In this document: positions 49,181-58,815 of the stretch, piece by piece | Numbering within the stretch: the first letter of the stretch is position 1 | Layout of the letters: every line of letters begins with the position of its first letter | Position numbers and translations under genes: made by a program | The notes under the pieces: model-generated | Database searches by the model: none | What the model was told of the DNA's origin: nothing | Seen by the model: the letters and a program-made list of their open reading frames with translations, nothing else | NCBI RefSeq assembly: GCF_014251715.1 | Contig: NZ_CP059198.1 | Coordinates: 124,001 to 188,000, forward strand | DNA: 64,000 bases | From: Blattabacterium cuenoti | GTDB lineage: Bacteria > Bacteroidota > Bacteroidia > Flavobacteriales > Blattabacteriaceae | Reading direction: 5' to 3'

Positions 49181-50739
49181 AAAAAGACTTAATACTTATA
49201 TTAGATTTTGGTTCTCAATATAGTCATATAATAGCAAGAAGAATTCGAGATTTTGGAGTATATGCTTTATTATGTTGTTATGATATTTCTATATCTCATA
49301 TTTTATCAAAAAAGCCCAAAGGAATTATTTTATCAGGAGGACCTTCTTCTGTTTATGATAATAATTCTCCATTAATATCTAAAAATATTTTTCAATTAAA
49401 TATTCCCATACTTGGAATTTGTTATGGAATGCAGCTAATTTCTTTTCTTTTTGGAGGAAAGATAGAAAAATCAAAATATAAAGAATACGGAAAGTCCTTC
49501 TTGATTATAAATCATTTAAATAATATCAATAAAAATTTATTGTTTTATGGAATTCCAAAAAAATCCATTGTTTGGATGAGTCATTTTGATGAAATAAAAA
49601 ATATTTCAAAAGAATTTCAGATTATAGGACATACTTCATCTTGTCCTATTGCCGCTTTTAAACATAAAAATAAAGATATTTATGCTGTACAATTTCATCC
49701 AGAAGTAAAAAATACAGAATTTGGAATATCTATTTTTAAAAATTTCGTTTTTCATATTTGTAAATGTAATACCAATTGGAAACTTGATAATTTTGTACAA
49801 AATGCAATAGATAATATAAAAAAACGTGTATCAAAAAAAAAAGTTATCCTAGGTTTTTCTGGAGGAGTAGATTCTTTTGTTACCGCTTATATTATTCATA
49901 AAGCTATTGGAAATTCTTTGAATTGTATTTTTGTAGATACAGGATTTCTTTTAGAAAAAGAAAAAGAAAAAGTATCTTTTTTATGTAAAAAAATGAATTT
50001 TTCTATTCGAATTATAGATGCTAAAAATCATTTTTTATCTAAATTAGATGGCATTATTGATCCTGAAATAAAAAGAAAAATTATAGGTAAAGAATTTATT
50101 TCAATCTTTCAAAAAGAATCAGAAAAAATTAAAGATGTTGAATTTTTAGCACAAGGAACTATTTATTCAGATGTTATTGAATCTTCCATTTTTTCAAAAA
50201 AAAATAGATTAAGGGAATCTATAAAATCTCATCATAATGTAGGAGGATTACCTAAAAAATTAATGAAATTGAAACTCATTGAACCATTAAAAGAATTATT
50301 TAAAGATGAAGTTAGAGAGATAGGAAAAAAATTAGGACTTCCAAAAGAAATTTTATATCGTCATCCATTTCCTGGACCCGGATTAAGTATTCGCATTATT
50401 GGAGAAGTAAATGAAAAAAAAATTTTTATTTTAAAAAAAGCAGAAAGTATTCTTTTGCAAGAATTAAAAAATGATAATGTATACAATAATGTAAGTCAAG
50501 CTTTTATTATTTTATTACCTGTTAAATCTGTGGGAATTATGGGAGATAAACGAACCTATGAACATGTAGCTGTATTGCGTGTTACTAATACAGAAGATTT
50601 TATGACTGCTACTTTTTCACATTTATCTTATGATTTTTTAGAAAAAATTTCAAATAGAATAATTAATGAAGTTGATGGAATTAATAGAATAGTATACGAT
50701 ATAACCTCTAAACCTCCATCTACTATTGAATGGGAATAA
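49177..50739 (+). CDS. guaA: GMP synthase (glutamine-hydrolysing)
   Basis: A 520-residue enzyme converting XMP to GMP. The class I glutaminase (about 1-195) has its cysteine in GICYGMQLIS and His/Glu in FHPEV; the ATP-pyrophosphatase domain carries GFSGGVDSFV near 225; the C-terminal dimerisation domain ends in the conserved TSKPPSTIEWE. It overlaps purD by 4 bases and closes the purine block. IMP dehydrogenase (guaB), needed to make XMP, is not in the window. Confidence 0.97.
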   Translation: MKKDLILILDFGSQYSHIIARRIRDFGVYALLCCYDISISHILSKKPKGIILSGGPSSVYDNNSPLISKNIFQLNIPILGICYGMQLISFLFGGKIEKSKYKEYGKSFLIINHLNNINKNLLFYGIPKKSIVWMSHFDEIKNISKEFQIIGHTSSCPIAAFKHKNKDIYAVQFHPEVKNTEFGISIFKNFVFHICKCNTNWKLDNFVQNAIDNIKKRVSKKKVILGFSGGVDSFVTAYIIHKAIGNSLNCIFVDTGFLLEKEKEKVSFLCKKMNFSIRIIDAKNHFLSKLDGIIDPEIKRKIIGKEFISIFQKESEKIKDVEFLAQGTIYSDVIESSIFSKKNRLRESIKSHHNVGGLPKKLMKLKLIEPLKELFKDEVREIGKKLGLPKEILYRHPFPGPGLSIRIIGEVNEKKIFILKKAESILLQELKNDNVYNNVSQAFIILLPVKSVGIMGDKRTYEHVAVLRVTNTEDFMTATFSHLSYDFLEKISNRIINEVDGINRIVYDITSKPPSTIEWE

Positions 50740-50742
50740 TTT

Positions 50743-51582
50743 TTAACTCATCATAGAAACTAAATTGTATATATTTTTTTTTAATTCTGTTCTAGAAGAA
50801 ATTAAATCTATAAATCCATGATCCATAAGAAACTCTGCAGTTTGAAATCCTTCTGGAAGATCTCTACCAATTGTTTCTTTTATCACTCTAGGTCCAGCAA
50901 ATCCAATCAAAGCTCCTGGTTCAGCTATATTTATATCTCCAAGTAAAGCGTAAGATGCTGTTACACCACCTGTTGTAGGATCTGTAAGAACAGAGATATA
51001 AGGAATTTTAGCATCACGTAATTGAGTTAATCTAGCTATTGTTTTAGACATTTGCATTAATGAAAAAGAAGATTCCATTATTCTCGCTCCTCCAGATTTA
51101 GATATTAATATATATGGATATTTTTTCTCTATACAACATTTTATTGCTCTAGATATTTTTTCTCCTACGACGGATCCCATTGATCCTCCTATAAAGGAAA
51201 AATCCATACAAGATATTACAACATTGATTCCTTTTATTTTTCCTATTCCTGTTCTAATAGCATCATATAAATTTGTTTTTTTTCTGGCCTCTTTAATTCT
51301 ATCTGTATATTTTTTATAATCTTCCCATTTTATAGGATCTTTACTCATTATTTTCACATTTTTTTCTAAAAATTTTCCATTATCAAAAAGAATTTCAAAA
51401 TATTCTTTACTATGAATTCTTACATGATATCCATCTTCTGGACTTACATAAGCATTTTTTTTTAATTCTTCTGTATCTATAATTTTTCCACTGGGTGTTC
51501 TGTACCATAATCCTTTTGGTAAATCTTTTCTATCGTCTATAGACGTGAGAATATTCTTTTTTTTTCTCAAAAACCAAGCCAT
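50743..51582 (-). CDS. accD: Acetyl-CoA carboxylase carboxyltransferase subunit beta
   Basis: A 279-residue crotonase-fold subunit moving the carboxyl group from biotin to acetyl-Co[43 protein letters not shown] and [16 protein letters not shown] are typical. The N-terminal zinc-ribbon cysteines of E. coli AccD are all absent; the same positions read [20 protein letters not shown], as in Flavobacteriia. Upstream fbaA is 4 bases away. AccA is not in the window. Confidence 0.96.
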   Translation of the reverse strand: MAWFLRKKKNILTSIDDRKDLPKGLWYRTPSGKIIDTEELKKNAYVSPEDGYHVRIHSKEYFEILFDNGKFLEKNVKIMSKDPIKWEDYKKYTDRIKEARKKTNLYDAIRTGIGKIKGINVVISCMDFSFIGGSMGSVVGEKISRAIKCCIEKKYPYILISKSGGARIMESSFSLMQMSKTIARLTQLRDAKIPYISVLTDPTTGGVTASYALLGDINIAEPGALIGFAGPRVIKETIGRDLPEGFQTAEFLMDHGFIDLISSRTELKKNIYNLVSMMS

Positions 51583-51586
51583 GGTT

Positions 51587-52654
51587 TTATAAAGTATTAA
51601 TATTATTCATTAATTCAAAATATTTTTTTAGAATAATTTTAAAAGATTTTTCTCCTTCTCTCAACCAGATTCTAGGATCATAATATTTTTTATTTGGAAT
51701 ATGTTTCCCTTTTGGATTTCCTATTTGTTTTTTTAAATATTCCTTGTTTTTTTTCATATAATCGCGTACACCACAAGTAAAAGCATATTGCAAATCTGTA
51801 TCTACATTCATTTTAACAACTCCATAACTAATAGCCTTTTGTATTTCTTTTTTAGAAGACCCTGATCCTCCGTGAAAAACTAATGAAATTGGTTTTATTT
51901 TTGTATGAAATTTATTTTGTATATATTTTTGTGTTTTTTTCAATATTTCAGGTTTAAGCTCTACATTCCCAGGTTTATATACTCCGTGTACATTTCCAAA
52001 AGAAGCTGCTATAATGAAATTATTACTGATTTTTATTAATTTTTCATAGGCATAGGCTACATCTTCTGGTTGAGTGTAAAGTTTATTATTTTCTATATTA
52101 GAATGATCTATTCCATCTTCTTCTCCACCAGTTATTCCAAGTTCTATCTCTATGGTCATTTTTCTTTTATTCATTTTTTCAAAATATTTCTCACAAATAC
52201 TAATATTTTCTTTTAGAGATTCCTGAGAAAGATCTAACATATGTGAGCTGAACAACGTTTTTCCAAAATGCTTATAATATTCTTCATTTGCATCTATTAA
52301 TCCATCTATCCATGGAAGAAAAGGTTTAGAACAATGATCAGTATGAAGAATTACCGTAGCTTTATAAAATGAGGCTAATTCATGAATATGCATAGCACAA
52401 GCTATAGAACCTTTTATTGCTGCTTTTTGTTCGTAATTAACTAATCCTTTTCCAGCATTGAAAATAGCACCTCCATTAGATAATTGAATAATAACAGGAG
52501 AATTAACTTCTACAGCTGTTTCCATTATAGCATTCATTGTATTAGATCCAATAACGTTTACAGCGGGTATCGCAAATGCGTTTTCCTTAGCGTATTCGAA
52601 TATTTCTTCAACAATATTACCAGTAGCGACCCCAAAAGGAAATTTTTTATACAT
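51587..52654 (-). CDS. fbaA: Fructose-bisphosphate aldolase, class II
   Basis: A 355-residue zinc aldolase of the E. coli FbaA type. The zinc and substrate residues lie in [11 protein letters not shown], the glutamate in [16 protein letters not shown], a further His in [15 protein letters not shown] and the phosphate-binding [10 protein letters not shown]. It joins triose phosphates in gluconeogenesis, feeding Fbp (13229-14230). It starts the accD-fbaA pair, 4 bases between them, on the minus strand. Confidence 0.97.
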   Translation of the reverse strand: MYKKFPFGVATGNIVEEIFEYAKENAFAIPAVNVIGSNTMNAIMETAVEVNSPVIIQLSNGGAIFNAGKGLVNYEQKAAIKGSIACAMHIHELASFYKATVILHTDHCSKPFLPWIDGLIDANEEYYKHFGKTLFSSHMLDLSQESLKENISICEKYFEKMNKRKMTIEIELGITGGEEDGIDHSNIENNKLYTQPEDVAYAYEKLIKISNNFIIAASFGNVHGVYKPGNVELKPEILKKTQKYIQNKFHTKIKPISLVFHGGSGSSKKEIQKAISYGVVKMNVDTDLQYAFTCGVRDYMKKNKEYLKKQIGNPKGKHIPNKKYYDPRIWLREGEKSFKIILKKYFELMNNINTL

Positions 52655-52811
52655 AAAATTTTATTTTAAAGGATGAACAAATGTAAAAAAAAGTATTTTT
52701 TATTTGTATTATTTGCTTTAGTTTATAAAAATTAGCATATTTTCAATTGCATAACATAAAATATATGCAAAAATTTTTCGTATTAAATTAGATTTATAAA
52801 TAAAATTTTTT
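52655..52811. other. Intergenic region between divergent fbaA and the AddA-like helicase
   Basis: A 157-base AT-rich gap with presumed outward promoters. It contains a 20-codon frame (52673-52735, MNKCKKKYFLFVLFALVYKN) that resembles a signal peptide but ends at once. It may be chance or a gene remnant; I do not call it a gene. Confidence 0.4.
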
Positions 52812-55394
52812 ATGCTCGTTCCAGCTACATTAAAAATATACAACGCTTCAGCCGGTTCAGGAAAGACTTTTTTTTTGGTAAAAAACTACCTTTATATTCT
52901 ATTAAACAGTCCTTATTCTGATGAATTTAAAAAAATTTTAGCTTTAACTTTTTCTAAAAAAGCTTCTGAAGAAATGAAAAAACGTATACTACAATGTATT
53001 AAAGAATTTTCAAATAAAAAAATTAATAAAGAATATTATTCTTTATTTAATTATCTAGCAAAAGATTTAAAATTAACCAAACATCAGCTACATGAACGTT
53101 CTAAAAAAATATTATATGCAATTTTACACGATTTTTCTTCTTTTTCTAGAAATACAAGTACTATAGATAAATTAACTTATAATATTATAAAATCTTTTTT
53201 TCCAAATAAAAAAATATCCTTAGAAATGGATACCGATAATTTTTTATTGGAAGTAGTAGAAAATATACTGGATAGATTAAAAAAATCAGAAGAATGGTCA
53301 AATATTTTGGTTCAATTTTCTTTGGAAAAATTAAAAAAAGGAAAAAATTGGGATATTAGAAAAGAACTTTTTAAGATAGCTCATTTAATGGTATATGAAA
53401 AAAATTTTTTTTATATCAAAAAAATTAAGAATTTTTCATTAAAAGATTTCATACGATTAAAAAATACTTTGATAAAAAGAACTGAAAAATTTGAAAAAAA
53501 ATGTGAAAAACAAGGAGAAAAATTTTTTAAATTTTTAAAAAAAACTTCTATTAAAAAACATTCATTTATTCATTCAGATTTACCAATTTTTTTTCAAAAG
53601 CTACAAATAGGTAATATATTTTTGAATCCTTTTAAAAATCGTCTTGAAAAAAATATACAAAAAGGAATATTTTATTCTAAATTTTCAACTTCAGTAAATC
53701 AAAAAATATTAATAGAAAAAAATAAAAAAAAAATTCTTTTTTTATATCAAAAAACGAAATTTATATACCAAAAAAACATATCATATTATCTTTTAGATAA
53801 ACTTTTTTTGAAAAATATTAGCATACTATCAATCATACATGAAATAGAAAAAGAATTTTTTTTTATTAAAAATGAAAAAAAAATTCTTTTAAATGCAGAA
53901 TTAAACCAAATTCTTTATGATAAAATTATTCAAGAAACATTTCCTAAAATATATGAAAAAATAGGGATACAATATAAACATTATTTTATAGATGAATTTC
54001 AAGATATTTCATTTTTACAATGGCAAAATATTAGAGGGTTAGTTGAAAATGCTTTATCAGAAAATGGTTCTGCTATGATAGTAGGAGATCCTAAACAATC
54101 TATATACAGATGGAGAGGAGGTGATTCTCAACAACTTATTCATTTAATTTATTCTTATTCTAGTTTTTATAAAAAAAAATTAAAAACTATAGAAACAAAT
54201 TTTAGAAGTTTTGAAGAAATTGTAAATTTTAATAATTTACTTTATCAATCTATCTCTAAAATTTTTAATTCTACTATTTATAAAGATATATATACAAATT
54301 CAAAACAAAAAATATTTAAAAAATATGGAGGATATGTAGAAATAAATTTTATTAACAGTTTAGAAAAAAAAAACTACAAAGAATATATTTATATCAAAAT
54401 AAAAAATAAAATAAAAAAATTATTAAAACAAAAATATGTATTATCAGATATTGCTATTTTAGTTAGAAATAATGAAGAAGGACATTTTTTATCTGAAAAA
54501 CTTATTCAAGATGGTATTATTGTAAATACTTCTGTTTCTCTACTCATCAAAAATCATTTAGAAATACAAATCATCATAAATTTTTTTTACATTATTGCTA
54601 ATCCCCATTCTTACAAAAGAAGAATTATTTTAATTTTATTATTATTGAAAAATAAATTCATTAGTACTAAAAAAAAAGATCATGATTTTATTATGGAAAT
54701 TGTTTTTTTACCATTAAATTTTTTTTTAAAAAAAATTTTATACAAAAATTCATTCACATTAAATAAATTATATAATAAATCCATATATGATATATCAGAA
54801 GATATAATTAATTCTTTTAAATTATTAAATAGAGAAAATACTGCATCTATCTATTCTTTTTTAGACTTTGTTCATAGGTCTATCAATCATGTAGGAAATT
54901 CTATTGCAGATTTTTTAGATTACTGGGAATATAAAAAAGAAAAAGAAAGTATGATTATTTCGGATCATACAAATGCTATTCGTATTATGACGATTCATAA
55001 ATCTAAAGGATTGCAATTTCCTGTAGTGCTTCTTCCTTTCACTGATTGGAATATTATTTCAAAAAATAAAGAAGGAGTATGGATGAATGTCAATCCTAAT
55101 TTATATAACGGATTAAATGCTATTTATTTAGAAATAGCACCATATTTTAAAAATATTATACATGATAATCACATACGTAGTTTTTATGAAGATTATTTAT
55201 CAAATATAATATTTGATAATATTAATTTATTATACGTAGCTACCACTCGTTCTATTGAACAATTGATTTTATTTTCAAAACTTGGAAATGAAAAATCTAT
55301 ATCATTTTACATTAAAAATTTTCTATATGAAAAAAAAATGTGGAATGAAAAAAAAAGTAAGTATTTCTTTGGAAAAGAAAAGAAAAATTCTTAA
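52812..55394 (+). CDS. UvrD/AddA-like DNA helicase lacking the C-terminal nuclease domain
   Basis: An 860-residue superfamily 1 helicase. Walker A NASAGSGKTFFLV is near residue 15, LALTFSKKASEEMKKRI near 55, the DE box FIDEFQDIS near 393, GDPKQSIYRWRGGD near 425, TNFRS, MTIHKSKGLQFPVVLLP near 727 and the last motif LLYVATTRS near 812. It matches Bacteroidetes AddA/RecB-type proteins, which run to about 1040 residues with a nuclease domain; this one ends about 45 residues after the last helicase motif. No addB partner is in the window. Role: DNA end processing or repair, inferred. Confidence 0.85.
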   Translation: MLVPATLKIYNASAGSGKTFFLVKNYLYILLNSPYSDEFKKILALTFSKKASEEMKKRILQCIKEFSNKKINKEYYSLFNYLAKDLKLTKHQLHERSKKILYAILHDFSSFSRNTSTIDKLTYNIIKSFFPNKKISLEMDTDNFLLEVVENILDRLKKSEEWSNILVQFSLEKLKKGKNWDIRKELFKIAHLMVYEKNFFYIKKIKNFSLKDFIRLKNTLIKRTEKFEKKCEKQGEKFFKFLKKTSIKKHSFIHSDLPIFFQKLQIGNIFLNPFKNRLEKNIQKGIFYSKFSTSVNQKILIEKNKKKILFLYQKTKFIYQKNISYYLLDKLFLKNISILSIIHEIEKEFFFIKNEKKILLNAELNQILYDKIIQETFPKIYEKIGIQYKHYFIDEFQDISFLQWQNIRGLVENALSENGSAMIVGDPKQSIYRWRGGDSQQLIHLIYSYSSFYKKKLKTIETNFRSFEEIVNFNNLLYQSISKIFNSTIYKDIYTNSKQKIFKKYGGYVEINFINSLEKKNYKEYIYIKIKNKIKKLLKQKYVLSDIAILVRNNEEGHFLSEKLIQDGIIVNTSVSLLIKNHLEIQIIINFFYIIANPHSYKRRIILILLLLKNKFISTKKKDHDFIMEIVFLPLNFFLKKILYKNSFTLNKLYNKSIYDISEDIINSFKLLNRENTASIYSFLDFVHRSINHVGNSIADFLDYWEYKKEKESMIISDHTNAIRIMTIHKSKGLQFPVVLLPFTDWNIISKNKEGVWMNVNPNLYNGLNAIYLEIAPYFKNIIHDNHIRSFYEDYLSNIIFDNINLLYVATTRSIEQLILFSKLGNEKSISFYIKNFLYEKKMWNEKKSKYFFGKEKKNS

Positions 55395-55395
55395 T

Positions 55396-56250
55396 TTATT
55401 TTACATGTTTTTCTGCATGATAAGAAGACCGTACCAATGGACCACTTTCTACATATTTAAATCCCATTTCTAATCCTATTTTTTTCAATTCTTTGAATTG
55501 TTTTGGAGAAATAAAAAAACGAACAGGATAGTGTTTAAAAGAAGGTTGTAAATATTGACCCATTGTAAAAATATCTACTTTAGCTTTTCTTATATCTTTC
55601 ATTGTTTTTATAATTTCTTCTTTTGTTTCTCCTAATCCTAACATTATTCCTGTTTTTGTACGAATATTTTTATTTTTTTCTTTTATATATTGCAGAACTG
55701 CAAGACTACGATCATATTTAGCTTGAATACGAATTTTTTTTGTTAATCTAGAAACCGTTTCCAAATTATGAGAAATAACTTCTGGTTGTATATTGATTAT
55801 TTTATCTATTATTTTTTTATTTCCTTTAAAATCAGGTATTAAAGATTCAATTGTAATATATGGATTTAAACATCGTATTTTTTGTATAGTTTGAACCCAT
55901 ATAGAAGATCCCATATCCTTTAAATCATCTCTATTGACAGAAGTTAATACAGCATGTTTTATTTTCAATATTTTTATAGATTCTGCCACTTTTTTTGGTT
56001 CTTCCCTATCAATTTCTTCAGGACGTCCTGTTTTTACTCCACAAAATCTACAAGATCTAGTACAAATATTTCCCAATATCATAAAAGTAGCTACTCCTTT
56101 TTCCCAACATTCTCCTATATTAGGACAACTGGCACTTTGGCAAATTGTATTCAATTGATGCGAAGAAACTAATTTTTGTAAATTATGATAATTTTTTCCC
56201 ATTGGTAATTTTACTTTTATCCAACTTGGTTTTTTTTTAATAATATTCAT
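55396..56250 (-). CDS. lipA: Lipoyl synthase
   Basis: A 284-residue radical SAM enzyme inserting sulfur into octanoyl groups on lipoate-dependent dehydrogenases. The radical SAM cluster motif is CTRSCRFC; the auxiliary cluster cysteines are in CQSASCPNIGEC, and the C-terminal RSSYHAEK serine motif is present. Length is normal. Its stop lies 1 base from that of the opposing helicase gene. It implies that lipoylated complexes such as pyruvate dehydrogenase are retained. Confidence 0.97.
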   Translation of the reverse strand: MNIIKKKPSWIKVKLPMGKNYHNLQKLVSSHQLNTICQSASCPNIGECWEKGVATFMILGNICTRSCRFCGVKTGRPEEIDREEPKKVAESIKILKIKHAVLTSVNRDDLKDMGSSIWVQTIQKIRCLNPYITIESLIPDFKGNKKIIDKIINIQPEVISHNLETVSRLTKKIRIQAKYDRSLAVLQYIKEKNKNIRTKTGIMLGLGETKEEIIKTMKDIRKAKVDIFTMGQYLQPSFKHYPVRFFISPKQFKELKKIGLEMGFKYVESGPLVRSSYHAEKHVK

Positions 56251-56335
56251 AATTATTTTTTTATTTTATTTATACAATAATATTATAAATAATAAATTTT
56301 TTTTAATAAATTTGTTTTTTTACATTGTTTTTTTT

Positions 56336-57439
56336 ATGGAAGTTTTCGTAAAAGATATAGCTGATAAATTAGAAAATTTAGCACCTATAGAATATGCAGA
56401 TTCCTATGATAATGTTGGATTGATAGTGGGATTTTTACATCAAAAAGTAAAAAATATACTGATTACTTTAGATCTCACTGAAGAGGTTTTTTATGAATCT
56501 ATAAATAAAAAATGCAATCTTATTGTATCCTTTCATCCTATTATTTATAAATCTATAAAAAATATAACTGGAAAAACATTTTCAGAAAGAATTATCATTT
56601 CTGCTTTGAAACATGATATCTCTATTTATGTTATTCACACAAATTTAGACTTAATATGGGAAGGAACTTCTTCTTATATATCTAAAATTTTGAATATAAA
56701 AAGAAAAAAAGTTCTTTTACCAAAAAAAGGAACAATAAAAAAAATGATAACTTATGTTCCAATTCATTATGCTAATAAAGTAAGAAATTCTTTATTTGAA
56801 GCAGGTGCAGGAAATATTTCTAATTATAGTCATTGTAGTTATAATTTTGATGGATTTGGAAGTTATATGGGAAATAAAAAAACTAAACCTTTTTCTGGAA
56901 AAAAAGAAGTTTTTAATATGGAAAAAGAAACTTGCATTAGTGTTCTTTTTCCTTCTTACAAATTAAATATCATAAAAGAAGCTCTTTTTAAGAGTCATCC
57001 TTATGAAGAAGTAGCTTACGAAATTTACAATATTGAAAATATAAATCATCGTATAGGAATAGGGTTTATAGGAAATTTATTGGAAAAAATGAATGAATAT
57101 GATTTTCTTCTTTTATTAAAAGAAAGAATGAATTTTTCTTTCATTCGGCATTCTCCTTTTACAAAAAAAGAAATTAGAAGAGTAACTATGATTCCAGGGT
57201 CAGGACGTTTTGGAATAGAGGCTGCTATAAAAGAAAAAGCTGACGTTTTTATATCCTCTGATTTAAAATATCATGATTTTTTTAAATCTGAAAAAAAAAT
57301 ATTAATAGTAGATGTAGGACATTATGAATCTGAAAAATTATCTAAAAATTTACTGAAATCTTTTTTATATAAAAATTTTACCTCTATTTCTATTTATGAA
57401 TCAAAAATTAATACGAATCCAGTTAAATATTTTTATTAA
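56336..57439 (+). CDS. Nif3-like dinuclear metal-binding protein (long form)
   Basis: A 367-residue Nif3/YqfO family protein. Metal-site histidines are visible in VSFHPIIYKS, HTNLDL and DVGHYESEK. The middle part (about 130-235) is the PII-like insertion seen in the long YqfO form. Often labelled GTP cyclohydrolase 1 type 2 homologue, but the in vivo function is unknown. I start at ATG 56336; the frame is open a few codons earlier without conservation. The coiled-coil gene follows one base after the stop, the standard Bacteroidetes pair. Confidence 0.9.
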   Translation: MEVFVKDIADKLENLAPIEYADSYDNVGLIVGFLHQKVKNILITLDLTEEVFYESINKKCNLIVSFHPIIYKSIKNITGKTFSERIIISALKHDISIYVIHTNLDLIWEGTSSYISKILNIKRKKVLLPKKGTIKKMITYVPIHYANKVRNSLFEAGAGNISNYSHCSYNFDGFGSYMGNKKTKPFSGKKEVFNMEKETCISVLFPSYKLNIIKEALFKSHPYEEVAYEIYNIENINHRIGIGFIGNLLEKMNEYDFLLLLKERMNFSFIRHSPFTKKEIRRVTMIPGSGRFGIEAAIKEKADVFISSDLKYHDFFKSEKKILIVDVGHYESEKLSKNLLKSFLYKNFTSISIYESKINTNPVKYFY

Positions 57440-57440
57440 A

Positions 57441-58238
57441 ATGGGACATAATAAAATACCAAAATATGCTATCACTGTCATAGATAAATTAAGAGTTTTA
57501 TATAATATTCAATTAATAGATACTCGTATAGATGAAATACGAAAATTTCGTAAAAACATACCTATAGAAGTAAAAAATTTAGAAGAAGAACTATTTCAAA
57601 TGAAAAAAAAGTTAGAAAATATTAATGAAGAAATTCTTTATTTAAAAGATAATATAGATAAACAAAATAAAAATATTAAATATTCAGATATTTTGATAAA
57701 AAAATACGAAAAACAAAAGAATAATGTAAAAAATAATAAAGAATTATATTCTATTGATAAAGAAATTGATTATCAAAAACTAGAGATTCAATTATTTAAA
57801 AAAAGAATCAAGGAATTTAATATTAAAATTAATAAAAAAGAAGATATTTTAGAAAAAAAAGAAGATATATTAAAAAATAAAGAAGAACATCTTTTTCACA
57901 AAAAAAAAGAATTAAATAAAATTTTATTTGAAAACGATAAAGAGGAAAAAATTCTTTTACAAGAATCCTTATCTTTTTCTAAAAAAGTTGATAATAAATT
58001 GTTGAAAACTTATAAAAAAATAAGAAATGGAGTGAAGAATGGAGTAGCAGTTGCTCCAGTACAAAGGGGGGCTCCATTGGGGTCTTATCTAGCAATTACA
58101 CCTCAAAAATATTCTGAACTTATACAAAGAAATAAACTTTTAATAGATGAACATAGTGGAAGAATATTGATAGATTCTGAATTAGCTGAGGAAGAGAAAA
58201 AAAATTTTTTGTTTCTTGTTATAAAAAAAAAAAAATAA
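57441..58238 (+). CDS. CT398-like coiled-coil protein, zinc ribbon without cysteines
   Basis: A 265-residue protein; residues about 20-185 form a long coiled-coil hairpin, followed by the conserved RNGVKNGVAVAPVQRGA and a C-terminal zinc-ribbon fold segment. The usual C-x-x-C pairs are missing: the place normally reading CEHCGR is DEHSGR. It is regularly paired with Nif3 in Bacteroidetes, as here with one base between. Homologues may bind sigma or secretion factors, but the role here is unknown. An A13 run ends the gene. Start ATG 57441 was chosen by the conserved N-terminus. Confidence 0.82.
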   Translation: MGHNKIPKYAITVIDKLRVLYNIQLIDTRIDEIRKFRKNIPIEVKNLEEELFQMKKKLENINEEILYLKDNIDKQNKNIKYSDILIKKYEKQKNNVKNNKELYSIDKEIDYQKLEIQLFKKRIKEFNIKINKKEDILEKKEDILKNKEEHLFHKKKELNKILFENDKEEKILLQESLSFSKKVDNKLLKTYKKIRNGVKNGVAVAPVQRGAPLGSYLAITPQKYSELIQRNKLLIDEHSGRILIDSELAEEEKKNFLFLVIKKKK

Positions 58239-58245
58239 GTTGATT

Positions 58246-58815
58246 ATGGTACGAACCTATTCTTCTAGTGAAATTAAAATTAAAATAAAAAATTTTGAAT
58301 TATTAGAAGTTTCTTCAGGAAAAAAAAATTTTTTGAAAAATTTTTTTTCAGATACAGCAACTGTAATTATGTTCATATGCAATCACTGTCCGTATGTAAA
58401 ACACATTAATGCAGAATTAGTTCGTTTAGCTAACGATTTTTTATCAAAAGGTATTTCTTTTTTAGCTATAAATTCTAATGACGCAAAAAAGTATCCAGAG
58501 GATTCTCCGAAAAATATGAAAAAAGTATATCATAAGTTCAATTTTCCTTTCCCTTATTTTTTTGATGAAACACAAGAAGTAGCAAAATATTATAGAGCAA
58601 AATGTACTCCTGAATTTTTTATTTTTTCCGGAAAAGGAAATTTATGTTATCATGGGCAACTAGATGATTCTAGGCCTGGAAATAAAATTCCAGTAACAGG
58701 AAATGATGTAAGAAATGTATTGAAAAATATTTTGAAAAAAATAAAAATACAACATACGATAGTAAAACCAAGCTACGGATGTAATATCAAATGGAAAGAT
58801 TTTTATGATAACTAG
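58246..58815 (+). CDS. Thioredoxin-fold protein (AhpC/TSA-like)
   Basis: A 189-residue protein of the peroxiredoxin-like subgroup of thioredoxin-fold proteins. The core FICNHCPYVKH has a C-x-x-C pair at the redox position; SFLAINSNDAKKYPEDS, FFDETQEVAKYYRAKCTPEFF with the cis-proline, and QLDDSRPGN are typical. No signal peptide, so cytoplasmic; the substrate is unknown. I use ATG 58246 instead of an upstream TTG. It follows the coiled-coil gene by 7 bases, and its end overlaps the opposing DHH gene by 29 bases. Confidence 0.85.
   Translation: MVRTYSSSEIKIKIKNFELLEVSSGKKNFLKNFFSDTATVIMFICNHCPYVKHINAELVRLANDFLSKGISFLAINSNDAKKYPEDSPKNMKKVYHKFNFPFPYFFDETQEVAKYYRAKCTPEFFIFSGKGNLCYHGQLDDSRPGNKIPVTGNDVRNVLKNILKKIKIQHTIVKPSYGCNIKWKDFYDN

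Noticed and set aside
52673..52735. 20-codon signal-peptide-like frame upstream of the helicase gene
   Set aside because: Too short, stops immediately, and a hydrophobic Phe/Leu/Lys string is expected by chance at this base composition.
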